Shown here piece by piece: positions 28,675 to 37,151 of a stretch of 64,000 bases of DNA. Each line of letters starts with the position of its first letter. Position 1 is the first letter of the stretch. The stretch lies in contig NZ_JABMJK010000001.1 of assembly GCF_013376005.1 (NCBI RefSeq), forward strand, positions 372,001-436,000, given 5' to 3'. Below the pieces are notes generated by a model, which worked only from the letters and a program-made list of their open reading frames with translations, did not search any database and was not told where the DNA came from. Origin of the DNA: Duganella sp. SG902 (GTDB taxonomy: Bacteria; Pseudomonadota; Gammaproteobacteria; Burkholderiales; Burkholderiaceae_D). Made by a program: the position numbers and the translations under genes.

Positions 28675-29393
28675 GATGCCGCGCCGCCGGCGTAGCGGTA
28701 GCCTTTGCCCCACACGGTGAGGATGCGCATCGGCTCGGCGGGATCGGCTTCGATCTTGGCGCGCAGACGGTTGATGTGGGTGTTGACGGTGTGTTCGTAG
28801 CCGTCGTGCTGGTAGCCCCACACCTGGTTCAACAGATCCAGCCGCGAGAAGACCTTTTCCGGGTTCTTGATGAAGTGGTACAGCAGGTCGAATTCACGCG
28901 GCGTCAGGTCCAGCGCGGCGCCATTCAGGTACGCCTGGCGCGTCAGCGGATCGACGCGCACACCGTTCAGCTCCAGCAGGCCGGCGGCGGCGGACTGGTT
29001 GCGCGACATGGCGGCGGCGCGGCGCAACAGCGCTTTCACGCGCGCCACCAGTTCCAGCACGGAGAACGGTTTCGGCAGATAGTCGTCGGCGCCCAGCTCC
29101 AGCCCGAGGATGCGATGCACCTCGCTGGAGCGCGCGCTGGTGATGATGATGGGCGTGTAGGTGGTCATGGCGCGCGCCTGGCGGCAGATTTCCAGCCCGT
29201 CCACGCCGGGAAGCATGATGTCGAGGATGAGCGCATCCCAGCCGCCGGCACGCACTTGCGCCAGCCCCTGGGCGCCGTCCGCACAATGGGTGACCTGATA
29301 TCCCTCGTCCTGGAGGTGGATACGCAGGAGGTCTGCGATATGTATGTCGTCTTCGACGATGAGTACACGTTTAGCTGGTTCCATGACCATCAT
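28671..29393 (-). CDS. OmpR/PhoB-family response regulator
   Basis: The protein has 240 residues with a receiver domain (IVEDD acidic pair, phospho-acceptor Asp58 in LILDIMLPG, Thr/Ser and Lys switch residues in IIITSARSS and LPKPF) and a C-terminal winged helix (FDLLYHF... GYEHTVNTHINRLRAKIE ... GKGYRY). Starts at 29393, 29390 or 29384 are all ATG; the first is given. It is coupled to the kinase downstream and divergent from msrB across a 113-base gap, where it may bind. Confidence 0.92.
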   Translation of the reverse strand: MMVMEPAKRVLIVEDDIHIADLLRIHLQDEGYQVTHCADGAQGLAQVRAGGWDALILDIMLPGVDGLEICRQARAMTTYTPIIITSARSSEVHRILGLELGADDYLPKPFSVLELVARVKALLRRAAAMSRNQSAAAGLLELNGVRVDPLTRQAYLNGAALDLTPREFDLLYHFIKNPEKVFSRLDLLNQVWGYQHDGYEHTVNTHINRLRAKIEADPAEPMRILTVWGKGYRYAGGAAS

Positions 29394-29506
29394 TGTGCCG
29401 GATTCCGGCGCTGAAAGTATCACAAATCGTTTAAGTTTACGTGAGGATTTTGTCAGCACTGCCGGCGCAGAATGGCTCCATCGTTATTCCACTTATGGAG
29501 CACACC

Positions 29507-29992
29507 ATGACATCCCGACGTTCTTTCATGCTGACCAGCGGCGCGGCTTTGCTGGCCGGCCTCACTTATCGCGCCACGATGGCTGCCCCCGCCGCCGCGT
29601 GGGAGGTCACCCGCACCGACGCCGAATGGCGCGCCAAGCTCACGGCCGCGCAATACGAGGTGCTGCGCAAGCACGGCACCGAGCGGCCTTTCAGCAGCCC
29701 TTTGTACAAGGAACACCGCGCGGGCAAGTTCTTCTGCGCCGGCTGCCAGAATCCGTTGTTCTCGTCGAAGAACAAGTTCGACAGCGGCACGGGCTGGCCG
29801 AGTTTCTGGAAGCCGCTGGAGCGCGGCGTCCACACCAGCCGCACCACGTCACTCGGCATGTACGGCGTGGAGGTGGTGTGCCGTCGTTGCGGCAGTCATC
29901 TCGGCGACGTGTTTGACGATGGCCCGGAACCGACCGGCCTGCGCTACTGCATCGACGGCGTGGCGCTGAATTTCGTTCCCGGCGAAGCTTGA
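29507..29992 (+). CDS. msrB: Peptide-methionine (R)-S-oxide reductase MsrB, exported
   Basis: The protein has 161 residues. The ATG at 29507 is chosen because GGAG lies six bases upstream. A twin-arginine signal (TSRRSFMLTSGAALLAG) predicts Tat export. The mature enzyme has the two zinc CxxC pairs (CAGC, CRRC), GTGWPSFWKP, and the catalytic Cys in LRYCIDG. It reduces R-methionine sulfoxide in periplasmic proteins. It begins a run with dipZ (13 bases on) and msrA, which would provide electrons and the S-stereoisomer activity. Confidence 0.95.
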   Translation: MTSRRSFMLTSGAALLAGLTYRATMAAPAAAWEVTRTDAEWRAKLTAAQYEVLRKHGTERPFSSPLYKEHRAGKFFCAGCQNPLFSSKNKFDSGTGWPSFWKPLERGVHTSRTTSLGMYGVEVVCRRCGSHLGDVFDDGPEPTGLRYCIDGVALNFVPGEA

Positions 29993-30005
29993 GGAGGGTC
30001 GCATC

Positions 30006-31823
30006 ATGGTACTGATTCTGCTTGCTTATCTTGGCGGGGCGCTGACGATACTCAGTCCCTGCATTCTGCCGGTGCTGCCGTTCGTGTTTGCGCGTACTGG
30101 CCAACCGTTTGTACGCAGCGTGCTGCCGCTGTTGGCCGGCATGGCCCTGACCTTCGCGCTGGTCGCGACGTTGGCCGCGGTGGGCGGCGGCTGGGTGGTT
30201 CAGGCTAACCAGTATGGCCGTTGGGTGGCGCTGGTGTTGATGGCGTTCTTCGGCCTGACCTTGATGCTGCCGCACCTGGCGGACCGCTTGACCAAGCCGC
30301 TGGTGGCGCTGGGCGATAAGTTGTCCAGCAAGGCGCGGCAGGATGGCGCGGCGGCAGGCAGCGGCGCGCGCTCGTCCTTCCTGTTGGGCGTGGCCACCGG
30401 TTTACTGTGGGCGCCGTGCGCGGGCCCGGTGCTGGGACTGGTGCTGACCGGCGCGGCCTTGAATGGCGCGAGTGCCGGCACGACCTTGCTGTTGTTGGCG
30501 TATGCGGCGGGCGCGGCGACTTCGCTGGCGCTGGCCCTGCTCATCGGCGGCAAGGTGTTCAGCGCGATGAAGCGTTCGCTGGGCGCGGGCGAATGGATAC
30601 GGCGCGGTCTGGGCGTGGCCATGCTGGCAGGCGTCGGCGCAATCGCGACCGGCCTGGACACCGGGCTGCTGACGCAAGTCTCGAGCGTCGCAACGGCCGG
30701 CATCGAGCAAAAACTGATCGATACCTTGGCGCCGCACGACAACGAGGTCCCCGCCGGCGGCGCGATGATGCGCAGCGTGGCGGCACGCGGCGACGCCGCC
30801 GATGGCCCGGCCATGATGGCGCGGCGGGTGGCGGCGACGGCGGCCGATGCGCTGCCGGTCGAAGGACAGCTGCCGTCGCTGAACGGCGCCGTGGAGTGGC
30901 TGAATTCCGCGCCGCTGACCGCCGAGCAGTTGAAAGGCAAGGTCGTGCTGGTCGACTTCTGGACCTACTCCTGCATCAATTGCCTGCGCAGCCTGCCCTA
31001 CACCAAGGCCTGGGCCGAGAAGTACCGCGACCAGGGGCTGGTGGTGATCGGCGTGCACGCGCCGGAATTCGCCTTCGAACGCAACGTCAGCAACGTCCGC
31101 AAGGCCGTGAAGGATCAAGGCATCACCTTCCCGGTGGCTATCGACAACAATTACGCGATCTGGCGCGCCTTTAACAACCAGTACTGGCCCGCGCACTACT
31201 TCATCGACGCCAAGGGCCAGATCCGCCACCATCACTTTGGTGAAGGCGAATACGCCCGCTCCGAACAGGTGATCCAGCAACTGCTGGAAGAGGCAGGCCG
31301 CAAAAACGTCAGCAACTCCGTGGTCAGCACCGAGGACGTGCAAGGCATCCAGCGGCAGTCCGACATGGGCCAGGTCGGTTCCCCGGAGACCTACCTGGGC
31401 TACGAGCGCGCCGAAAACTTCGCCTCGCCGGAGAAACAGGCCGCGAACGCCGCCCGCCAGTACACGGCGCCCGCCAAGCCCGCGCTGAACCAGTGGGGCC
31501 TGTCCGGCAACTGGCTGTCGCAAGCGGAGCAGGTCACGCTGAACAGCGGCACCGGCGGCATCGTCTACCGCTTCCATGCGCGTGACCTGCACCTGGTGCT
31601 CGGCCCGGCCAAAGACGGCAAGCCGGTGCGCTTCCGCGTGACCATCGACGGCGCGGCGCCGGGCCAGCATCACGGCGCGGACACCGCCGCCGACGGCACC
31701 GGCACCATCGACAGCCAGCGCCTGTACCAACTGGTGCGTCAATCCGGCACGGTGGGCGACCGCACTTTCAGCATCGAGTTTCTCGACCCGGGCGTACAAG
31801 CCTACGCCTTCACTTTTGGCTAA
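30006..31823 (+). CDS. DipZ-type CcdA/thioredoxin fusion protein
   Basis: The protein has 605 residues. The N-terminal 230 are a CcdA-like membrane domain with redox cysteines in TILSPCILPVLP and LLWAPCAGPVLG. A linker follows, then a periplasmic TlpA-like thioredoxin domain (about 290-440) with active site CINC (YSCINCLRSLP). The C-terminal 130 residues (NQWGLSGNWLSQAEQ to the end) form a beta-rich module typical of DipZ proteins. The expected role is to carry electrons from cytoplasmic thioredoxin across the membrane to periplasmic partners, here plausibly MsrB and MsrA, encoded on either side. Confidence 0.92.
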   Translation: MVLILLAYLGGALTILSPCILPVLPFVFARTGQPFVRSVLPLLAGMALTFALVATLAAVGGGWVVQANQYGRWVALVLMAFFGLTLMLPHLADRLTKPLVALGDKLSSKARQDGAAAGSGARSSFLLGVATGLLWAPCAGPVLGLVLTGAALNGASAGTTLLLLAYAAGAATSLALALLIGGKVFSAMKRSLGAGEWIRRGLGVAMLAGVGAIATGLDTGLLTQVSSVATAGIEQKLIDTLAPHDNEVPAGGAMMRSVAARGDAADGPAMMARRVAATAADALPVEGQLPSLNGAVEWLNSAPLTAEQLKGKVVLVDFWTYSCINCLRSLPYTKAWAEKYRDQGLVVIGVHAPEFAFERNVSNVRKAVKDQGITFPVAIDNNYAIWRAFNNQYWPAHYFIDAKGQIRHHHFGEGEYARSEQVIQQLLEEAGRKNVSNSVVSTEDVQGIQRQSDMGQVGSPETYLGYERAENFASPEKQAANAARQYTAPAKPALNQWGLSGNWLSQAEQVTLNSGTGGIVYRFHARDLHLVLGPAKDGKPVRFRVTIDGAAPGQHHGADTAADGTGTIDSQRLYQLVRQSGTVGDRTFSIEFLDPGVQAYAFTFG

Positions 31824-31838
31824 TTCAGGAGAACGACC

Positions 31839-32540
31839 ATGAAAAACATCGCATTAAAACTGGGCGCTCCGCTCGCCCTGCTCTGCGCCTTCGCCTACCA
31901 GCAGCAAGCCGCCAACGCCGCCGAGGAGGCCGTGGTGATCGCCGCGCCAGCCGTCGACGAGCCAGCCGGCACCGCCCGCACGGCGACCGCCATCTTTGCC
32001 GGCGGCTGCTTCTGGGGCGTGCAAGGCGTGTTCCAGCACGTGAAGGGCGTGACCAGCGCCGTCTCCGGCTACACCGGCGGCGAAGCGCGCACCGCCAATT
32101 ACGAAGCGGTGGAAGGCGGCGACACCGGCCACGCCGAATCCGTGAAGATCACCTACGACCCCACGCAAGTCAGCTACGGCAAACTGCTGCAGGTGTTCTT
32201 CTCGGTCGCGCACGATCCCACGCAGCTGAATCGCCAGGGTCCGGATCGCGGCACCCAGTACCGCTCCGCCATCTTCCCCCAGACGGCAAGCCAGCGCGCC
32301 GTGGCGGAAAAATACATCGCCCAACTGGACGCGTCCCGCGCCTTCAAAAAGCCGTTGGTGACCCGGATCGAGATGGACAAGAAGTTCTATACCGCCGAGT
32401 CCTACCACCAGAACTACCTGACCCTGCATCCCAACGATCCGTATATTGTTTACAACGATCTGCCCAAGGTCGCCAACCTGAAGCGCATTTCACCGGACCT
32501 GTACAGATCCGACGCTGTACTGTTACGTAATACCCTGTAG
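31839..32540 (+). CDS. msrA: Peptide-methionine (S)-S-oxide reductase MsrA, exported
   Basis: This 233-residue enzyme begins with a Sec signal peptide (NIALKLGAPLALLCAFAY, cleavage near residue 27), then the MsrA domain with catalytic Cys in FAGGCFWGV, GYTGGEARTANYE, GHAESVKITYDP and YHQNYL. It reduces S-methionine sulfoxide in periplasmic proteins. An AGGAGA site precedes the ATG. Only 37 bases separate it from the following binding-protein gene, so a longer operon is possible. Confidence 0.95.
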   Translation: MKNIALKLGAPLALLCAFAYQQQAANAAEEAVVIAAPAVDEPAGTARTATAIFAGGCFWGVQGVFQHVKGVTSAVSGYTGGEARTANYEAVEGGDTGHAESVKITYDPTQVSYGKLLQVFFSVAHDPTQLNRQGPDRGTQYRSAIFPQTASQRAVAEKYIAQLDASRAFKKPLVTRIEMDKKFYTAESYHQNYLTLHPNDPYIVYNDLPKVANLKRISPDLYRSDAVLLRNTL

Positions 32541-32577
32541 TACAATTACAGTAACAATACGGTGGAAGAGACACGCC

Positions 32578-33618
32578 ATGCACAATACCGAAGTTGATTC
32601 GCCCCTGCGCCGCCAGCTGCTTGGCGGGATGCTGTCCGCCGCCGTCCCGGCGCTGCCGCTGCTGACCTCCTCCAGCGCCAGCGCCGCCGAATCCCCGATA
32701 CAGGTCGGCGGCTTGCCCGTCACCTGCAACCTCACCCTGCCGATCGCCTGTGTCGCCAAGGCCGCCGCCGCAGGCAAGCCGGGCGCCCTGCCGCGTGGCT
32801 TCGAGTACAGCAAATACAACGGCTGGCCGGAGGTCAAGGAATCCTTGATGACCGGCCGTATCCAGGCCGCCTACATGCTGGCGCCGCTGGTGATGGACCT
32901 GGCCGACAAGCGCATTCCGGTCAAGATAGTCTCGCTGGGCCACCGCTCGGGCGCCGTCATCATGGTGCGCACTGATTCCAGCTACAAGAAGTTCGCCGAC
33001 CTCAAAGGCAAGCGCATCGCCATCCCGAGCCGCTTCGCGGTCGACTTCCTGTTCCTGCGCAAGATGCTGGCGCGCGAAAAAATGTCGCCCAAGGATATCG
33101 AGATCGTCGAGATGGCCCCGCCGGACATGCCGGCCGCGCTGTACGCCAAGGCGGTCGATGGCTACTGCACCGGCGAGCCGTTCGGCGCCGCCGCGCAGCG
33201 CGCCGGCTATGCCCGCCCGTTGGCCATGACGCGCGACGAATGGCGCAATTACATCTGCTGCGTGCTGACCGTGCGCGAGGAACTGATCAAGGAAAACCGC
33301 CCGCTGGTGCAGGAGCTGGTCAACTACGTGCAGGCCGCCGGCAACTGGCTGGACTCCACCCCGGTGAGCCGCGAGAAAGCCGTGACCATCGCCGCCGGCC
33401 GCAAATACTTCAACCAGGACCCGAACGTGCTGCGCTTCGTGATGCAGAATCCGGCCGACCGCGTCACCTACGGCGACCTGCGCATGATCCGCGCGGAGTT
33501 CGACGAATTGATGCAGCTGTCGATCGAAGCCGGCACCATCAAGCGCCCCATCGCCTACGAGAACTACGTGGACGAGAGCTTCGTCAAAGCCATCAAGCCA
33601 GTGACCATCAGCCTGTGA
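32578..33618 (+). CDS. ABC transporter substrate-binding protein, nitrate/sulfonate/taurine (NrtA/SsuA) type
   Basis: The protein has 346 residues with an N-terminal export signal (LRRQLLGGMLSAAVPALPLL, with an adjacent Arg pair). The body is an NMT1/NrtA-like periplasmic binding protein: GWPEVKESLMTGRIQAAYMLAPLVMDLADK, FADLKGKRIAIPSRFAVD, AVDGYCTGEPFGAAAQ. The ligand cannot be read from sequence; relatives bind nitrate, bicarbonate, sulfonates or thiamine precursors. The stop overlaps the next gene as GTGA. The SCO and cupredoxin genes lying between it and its permease are unusual for this family. Confidence 0.88.
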   Translation: MHNTEVDSPLRRQLLGGMLSAAVPALPLLTSSSASAAESPIQVGGLPVTCNLTLPIACVAKAAAAGKPGALPRGFEYSKYNGWPEVKESLMTGRIQAAYMLAPLVMDLADKRIPVKIVSLGHRSGAVIMVRTDSSYKKFADLKGKRIAIPSRFAVDFLFLRKMLAREKMSPKDIEIVEMAPPDMPAALYAKAVDGYCTGEPFGAAAQRAGYARPLAMTRDEWRNYICCVLTVREELIKENRPLVQELVNYVQAAGNWLDSTPVSREKAVTIAAGRKYFNQDPNVLRFVMQNPADRVTYGDLRMIRAEFDELMQLSIEAGTIKRPIAYENYVDESFVKAIKPVTISL

Positions 33619-34199
33619 AAAGGATCCTCGCCACGCTGCTGGCCGCAGCCACCGTCGCCAGTGCGGCCGACGCCGCCGAACCGCTCGGCCTCAAGGCCGG
33701 CACCTTCGATCCGCCGCGCATGGCGCCCGACTTCACCGTCAAGGGCTCCAACGGCAAGCCACTGACGCTGAGCCAGTACCGCGGCAAGCTGGTGCTGCTG
33801 GAATTCGGCTACACCTCCTGCGTGGACGTGTGCCCGGTGTCGCTGGCGATGCTGGCGCAGGCGCGCAAGCAGCTGGGGGCGCAGGCGGACCAGCTGCAAG
33901 TCATCTACGTCACCGTCGATCCGGAGCGCGACACCGAGGAGCGCATGCGCAACTACCTGCGCGCCTTCGACCCCACCTTCATCGGCGCCACCGGCACGCC
34001 ACAGCAAATGGCCAAGGTGCGCCAGGACTACGGCATCACCGCCACCAGGAAGCAGATCGAGGGCAGCAAGGATTACATCGTCGGCCACTCCTCCTACCTG
34101 TACTTCGTCGACGGCGCCGGCAAGCTGCGCGCGCTGCTGCCCTACGGCCGCACGGCCGACGACGTGGTGCACGACGTCAAACTGCTGCTGAAGAATTGA
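33615..34199 (+). CDS. SCO1/SenC family copper/thiol protein
   Basis: This 194-residue protein starts at a GTG that overlaps the previous stop (GTGA). It has a signal peptide (KRILATLLAAATVASAADA), a thioredoxin-like fold, the copper-binding CxxxC (SCVDVCP) and the distal His in VGHSSYLYFVD. SCO proteins deliver copper to the CuA site of cytochrome oxidase or act as periplasmic thiol reductants. No oxidase gene is nearby, so a role linked to the surrounding ABC operon is inferred. The stop overlaps the next start as TTGA. Confidence 0.9.
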   Translation: MKRILATLLAAATVASAADAAEPLGLKAGTFDPPRMAPDFTVKGSNGKPLTLSQYRGKLVLLEFGYTSCVDVCPVSLAMLAQARKQLGAQADQLQVIYVTVDPERDTEERMRNYLRAFDPTFIGATGTPQQMAKVRQDYGITATRKQIEGSKDYIVGHSSYLYFVDGAGKLRALLPYGRTADDVVHDVKLLLKN

Positions 34200-34627
34200 A
34201 AACGCCGCGCGTCCTCCTGCTGATCGTTGCGGGCGCGGCGTGCGCCGCCGCCGCGTGGGGCGCGCTGGCGCCGATCAAACTGGCCTCGCGCGACGAACTG
34301 TTTGAAATCCCGGCCGGCACCTACGCGCGCCGCATGGCCGGCGACAAGGTCGAGATCCTGCCCGCCGAAATCCACCTGACGCACGGCGCCAACGACGTGC
34401 TCCTGCTGCGCAACCTGGACAACGTGCCGCAAATCTTCGGCCCCGTGCTCATCATGCCGGGCCAGAGTTTCCGGCTGCCGTTTGAAACCGTCTCCGTCAA
34501 CGACTTCGCCTGCACCGCGCACGCCAGCGGTCAAATGCGCGTGGTGGTGGACGAGATGCCGGCCGCCGGCTGGCCGCGCCTGCGGTGGCGCACCGCCCGC
34601 GCGTGGAAGCAAATAAAGCCAACATAA
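34196..34627 (+). CDS. Cupredoxin-like periplasmic protein lacking one usual ligand
   Basis: The protein has 143 residues if translated from the TTG at 34196, which overlaps the SCO stop; no ATG or GTG gives a better start. It has an N-terminal membrane anchor or signal ([19 protein letters not shown]) and a single beta-sandwich domain. The C-terminal copper loop is present (FACTAHASGQM, Cys-x2-His-x4-Met), but the first ligand position, normally NxDxxPH, reads NLDNVPQIFGP with Gln in place of His. It may bind copper differently or not at all. Its place between SCO and permease suggests that it works with both. Confidence 0.72.
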   Translation: MKTPRVLLLIVAGAACAAAAWGALAPIKLASRDELFEIPAGTYARRMAGDKVEILPAEIHLTHGANDVLLLRNLDNVPQIFGPVLIMPGQSFRLPFETVSVNDFACTAHASGQMRVVVDEMPAAGWPRLRWRTARAWKQIKPT

Positions 34628-34650
34628 AAAACCAAACTAACAGGGAGCAC

Positions 34651-35409
34651 ATGGAAAAACTCAAAACCATCCTGCCGCCGCTGGCGGTGCTGATCGCCCT
34701 GATCGCCCTGTGGTGGGTGATCGTGGTGCAAACCGAAAGCGTGATCTTCCCGACGCCGGGCCAGGTGGTCACCGGCACCATGGAGCTGGTGGAGGACGGC
34801 ACGCTGTGGGAACACATCGGCGCCTCGCTGTTCCGGGTAGGCTGCGGCTTCGGCCTGGCCGCGCTGGTGGCGATTCCGCTCGGCCTGTGGATGGGCCGCG
34901 TGGACGCCGCCTACATCACGCTCAACCCCATCTTCCAGATCCTGCGCCCGATTTCACCGATCGCGTGGATCCCGCTGGCCATCCTGTGGTTCGGGGTCGG
35001 CAACCTGTCGCCGGTGTTCCTGATCTTTATCGCTTCCGTGTTCCCGATGATCGTGCAGACGGCGGCCGGCGTGCACACCATCGAACGGCGCTACCTGCGC
35101 GCGGCCGAGAACTTTGGCGTCTCGCGCCTGGTGCTGTTCAAGCAGGTCATCATTCCGGCCGTGCTGCCGGAGATTATCGTCGGCATGCGCATCGCGCTGG
35201 GCGTGGCCTGGCTGGTGGTGGTGGCGGCGGAAATGATCGCGCTGCGTTCCGGCCTCGGCTATCTCATCATGGATTCGCGCAACGCCGGCAACCGCTATGA
35301 CCTGGTCATCGCCGGCATGGTGATCATCGGCGTCATCGGCCTGATACTGGACGCGGTGATGCGCAAGCTCGAAGGACTCAAATCGGTAAGGTGGCGCTAT
35401 GGACGCTAA
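34651..35409 (+). CDS. ABC transporter permease, NitT/TauT type
   Basis: This 252-residue inner-membrane protein has six predicted helices, an N-terminal one at about 8-25. The cytoplasmic coupling loop RAAENFGVSRLVLFKQVIIPAVLPEII matches the EAA motif of BPD-type permeases. GGGAG precedes the ATG at 34651; earlier in-frame starts are unlikely. The 3' end overlaps the ATPase gene by 11 bases. It should form the channel for the substrate delivered by the binding protein encoded at 32578. Confidence 0.92.
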   Translation: MEKLKTILPPLAVLIALIALWWVIVVQTESVIFPTPGQVVTGTMELVEDGTLWEHIGASLFRVGCGFGLAALVAIPLGLWMGRVDAAYITLNPIFQILRPISPIAWIPLAILWFGVGNLSPVFLIFIASVFPMIVQTAAGVHTIERRYLRAAENFGVSRLVLFKQVIIPAVLPEIIVGMRIALGVAWLVVVAAEMIALRSGLGYLIMDSRNAGNRYDLVIAGMVIIGVIGLILDAVMRKLEGLKSVRWRYGR

Positions 35410-36133
35410 GATCGTCGTCAACAACATCAAGAAGCAATTCAAGGACCTGCCGGTGGTGGGCGGTGTCAGCCTGTCGGTCGGGGATGGCGAATTCGTCGCC
35501 ATCGTCGGCCCGTCCGGCTGCGGCAAATCGACGCTGATGAAGATCATCGCTGGCTTCGAGCCGCCCAGCGAAGGCGAAGTGCTGATTGACGGCGTTGTGC
35601 GCCATGGCCCCAGCCCGAAAGGCATCGCCATCTCGCAGCACGGCTCCGTGTTCCCGTGGCTGACGGTGCAGCAGAACCTGATGTTCGGCCTGACCGGCGA
35701 CGGCCACGGCGACAAGGCCGCGCTGGCGGACCATTACGCCGAGATGGTGGGCCTCAAGGGCTTCGAAAACAGCTATCCGCACGAACTCTCGGGCGGCATG
35801 CTGAAACGGGTGGAGATCGCGCGGGCGCTGGTGGTCAAGCCCGAGATCCTGTACATGGACGAACCCTTCTCCGCGCTGGACGCGCTGATGAACCTCAAGA
35901 TGCGCAACGAGCTGCTGCGCATCCTCGGCGAGGAGCGCCACACCGTGCTGCTGATCACGCACGACGTGGAGGAAGCCCTGTTCATGGCGGACCGCGTGCT
36001 GGTGCTGTCGCCCCGTCCCACCCGCATCCAGGCCGTGTTCGAAGTGCCGCACCCGCATCCGCGCAAGCTCTCCCATCCCGAGCTGCAGCAGATGAAGGAG
36101 CAGATCCTGCAGGAGCTGGGCGTTACGGTGTGA
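35399..36133 (+). CDS. ABC transporter ATP-binding protein, NitT/TauT type
   Basis: This 244-residue ATPase has Walker A GPSGCGKST, a Q-loop (ISQHGSVFPW), the signature LSGGMLKR, Walker B LYMDEPFSALD and the H-loop LLITHDVEEAL. It overlaps the permease gene by 11 bases and powers that transporter. Its last 11 bases overlap the convergent hydrolase gene. It is the last gene of the five-gene operon. Confidence 0.94.
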   Translation: MDAKIVVNNIKKQFKDLPVVGGVSLSVGDGEFVAIVGPSGCGKSTLMKIIAGFEPPSEGEVLIDGVVRHGPSPKGIAISQHGSVFPWLTVQQNLMFGLTGDGHGDKAALADHYAEMVGLKGFENSYPHELSGGMLKRVEIARALVVKPEILYMDEPFSALDALMNLKMRNELLRILGEERHTVLLITHDVEEALFMADRVLVLSPRPTRIQAVFEVPHPHPRKLSHPELQQMKEQILQELGVTV

Positions 36134-37094
36134 CCTGTTTCAGCACCTCCAGCACGGCGTCGACCACGGCTTCCGGCTTATCGGCCTGAATCACGTGGCC
36201 GGCGCCGGCCACCACGCGCTGGGTGGCGCGGGTGGAGAGTTTGGTGAACTCCTTCTGTATCGCGAAGTTTTCATCTTCAAAAGCCTTGTTCATCGCGCTT
36301 TGCGGCTGGCCCGGCACCGCATACGGGCTCACGCCGCGCGTCAACACCACCAGCGGGATGTCGCCGAACGGACGGCGTAATTTGCGCAGCTGCCCGTCGC
36401 TGGTGGCGATCGCCGCATACTCCGCCACATTGGCCTGCCAGTACGACAATTTGGATTCGGACGCCAGTCGCGCCGCGCCGAGCCGCGGGCCGAAAGTCGC
36501 CAGCGGATCGCCAATGCAGTTGTTGCGCGCCTCGGCGTTTTTGGCGAAGCCCTTCTTCGCAGCGGCCAGGCAGTACTTGCCCTGCTGCTCTACCATCGCG
36601 TAAATCTGCTTTACCTTGCCTTCGGTGACCTTGTCCAGGCGATCGGTTTCGTCTTCATGCTGCGCCTCCACCAGCACCAATCCTTTCACCTCCGCCGGAT
36701 AGCGATAGGTGTACACCTGCACATTGGCGCCGCCCAGCGAGTTGCCCACCATGACATACGGCCCCTTCTCGCCCGCCGCTGCCAGCAGCTTGTGCAAATC
36801 GGCCGCCACGCTCTCGGAGGTATTCGGCGTTTTCACCGGATCGCTGAAACCGAAGCCGGCGCGGTCGAACACGCAGGCGCGCGCGTGCTTGGCCACTTCC
36901 GGCTGCACGCGATACCACGACCAGCCGGCGTCGCCGGACGGCGCGTCAAACACCACGGTGACCGGCCCCTGGCCGCTGCAGTACATGTTCATCTTGCGGC
37001 CGCCTCCCACATCGAAGCGATGCGGCACGGCGAACTCGCTCGCCATCGCCCAGCCCGCGCTTAACGCCAATACCACAAAAACCACCTTACGCAT
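36123..37094 (-). CDS. Exported alpha/beta hydrolase
   Basis: The protein has 323 residues from the ATG at 37094, chosen for the GGGAG six bases upstream. It has a signal peptide (KVVFVVLALSAGWAMA), a nucleophile elbow GNSLGG, an oxyanion region VVFDAPSGDAGWSW, FDRAGFGFSDP, and the catalytic His in VAGAGHVIQADKPEAV. This is a periplasmic esterase or lipase-like hydrolase of unknown substrate. It is convergent with the ABC operon and divergent from the next gene. Confidence 0.88.
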   Translation of the reverse strand: MRKVVFVVLALSAGWAMASEFAVPHRFDVGGGRKMNMYCSGQGPVTVVFDAPSGDAGWSWYRVQPEVAKHARACVFDRAGFGFSDPVKTPNTSESVAADLHKLLAAAGEKGPYVMVGNSLGGANVQVYTYRYPAEVKGLVLVEAQHEDETDRLDKVTEGKVKQIYAMVEQQGKYCLAAAKKGFAKNAEARNNCIGDPLATFGPRLGAARLASESKLSYWQANVAEYAAIATSDGQLRKLRRPFGDIPLVVLTRGVSPYAVPGQPQSAMNKAFEDENFAIQKEFTKLSTRATQRVVAGAGHVIQADKPEAVVDAVLEVLKQVTP

Positions 37095-37151
37095 CGCTAC
37101 TCCCAAGTGATGCAGCGCCACGGCTGCGACGCCTGATAGTACAATGGAATC

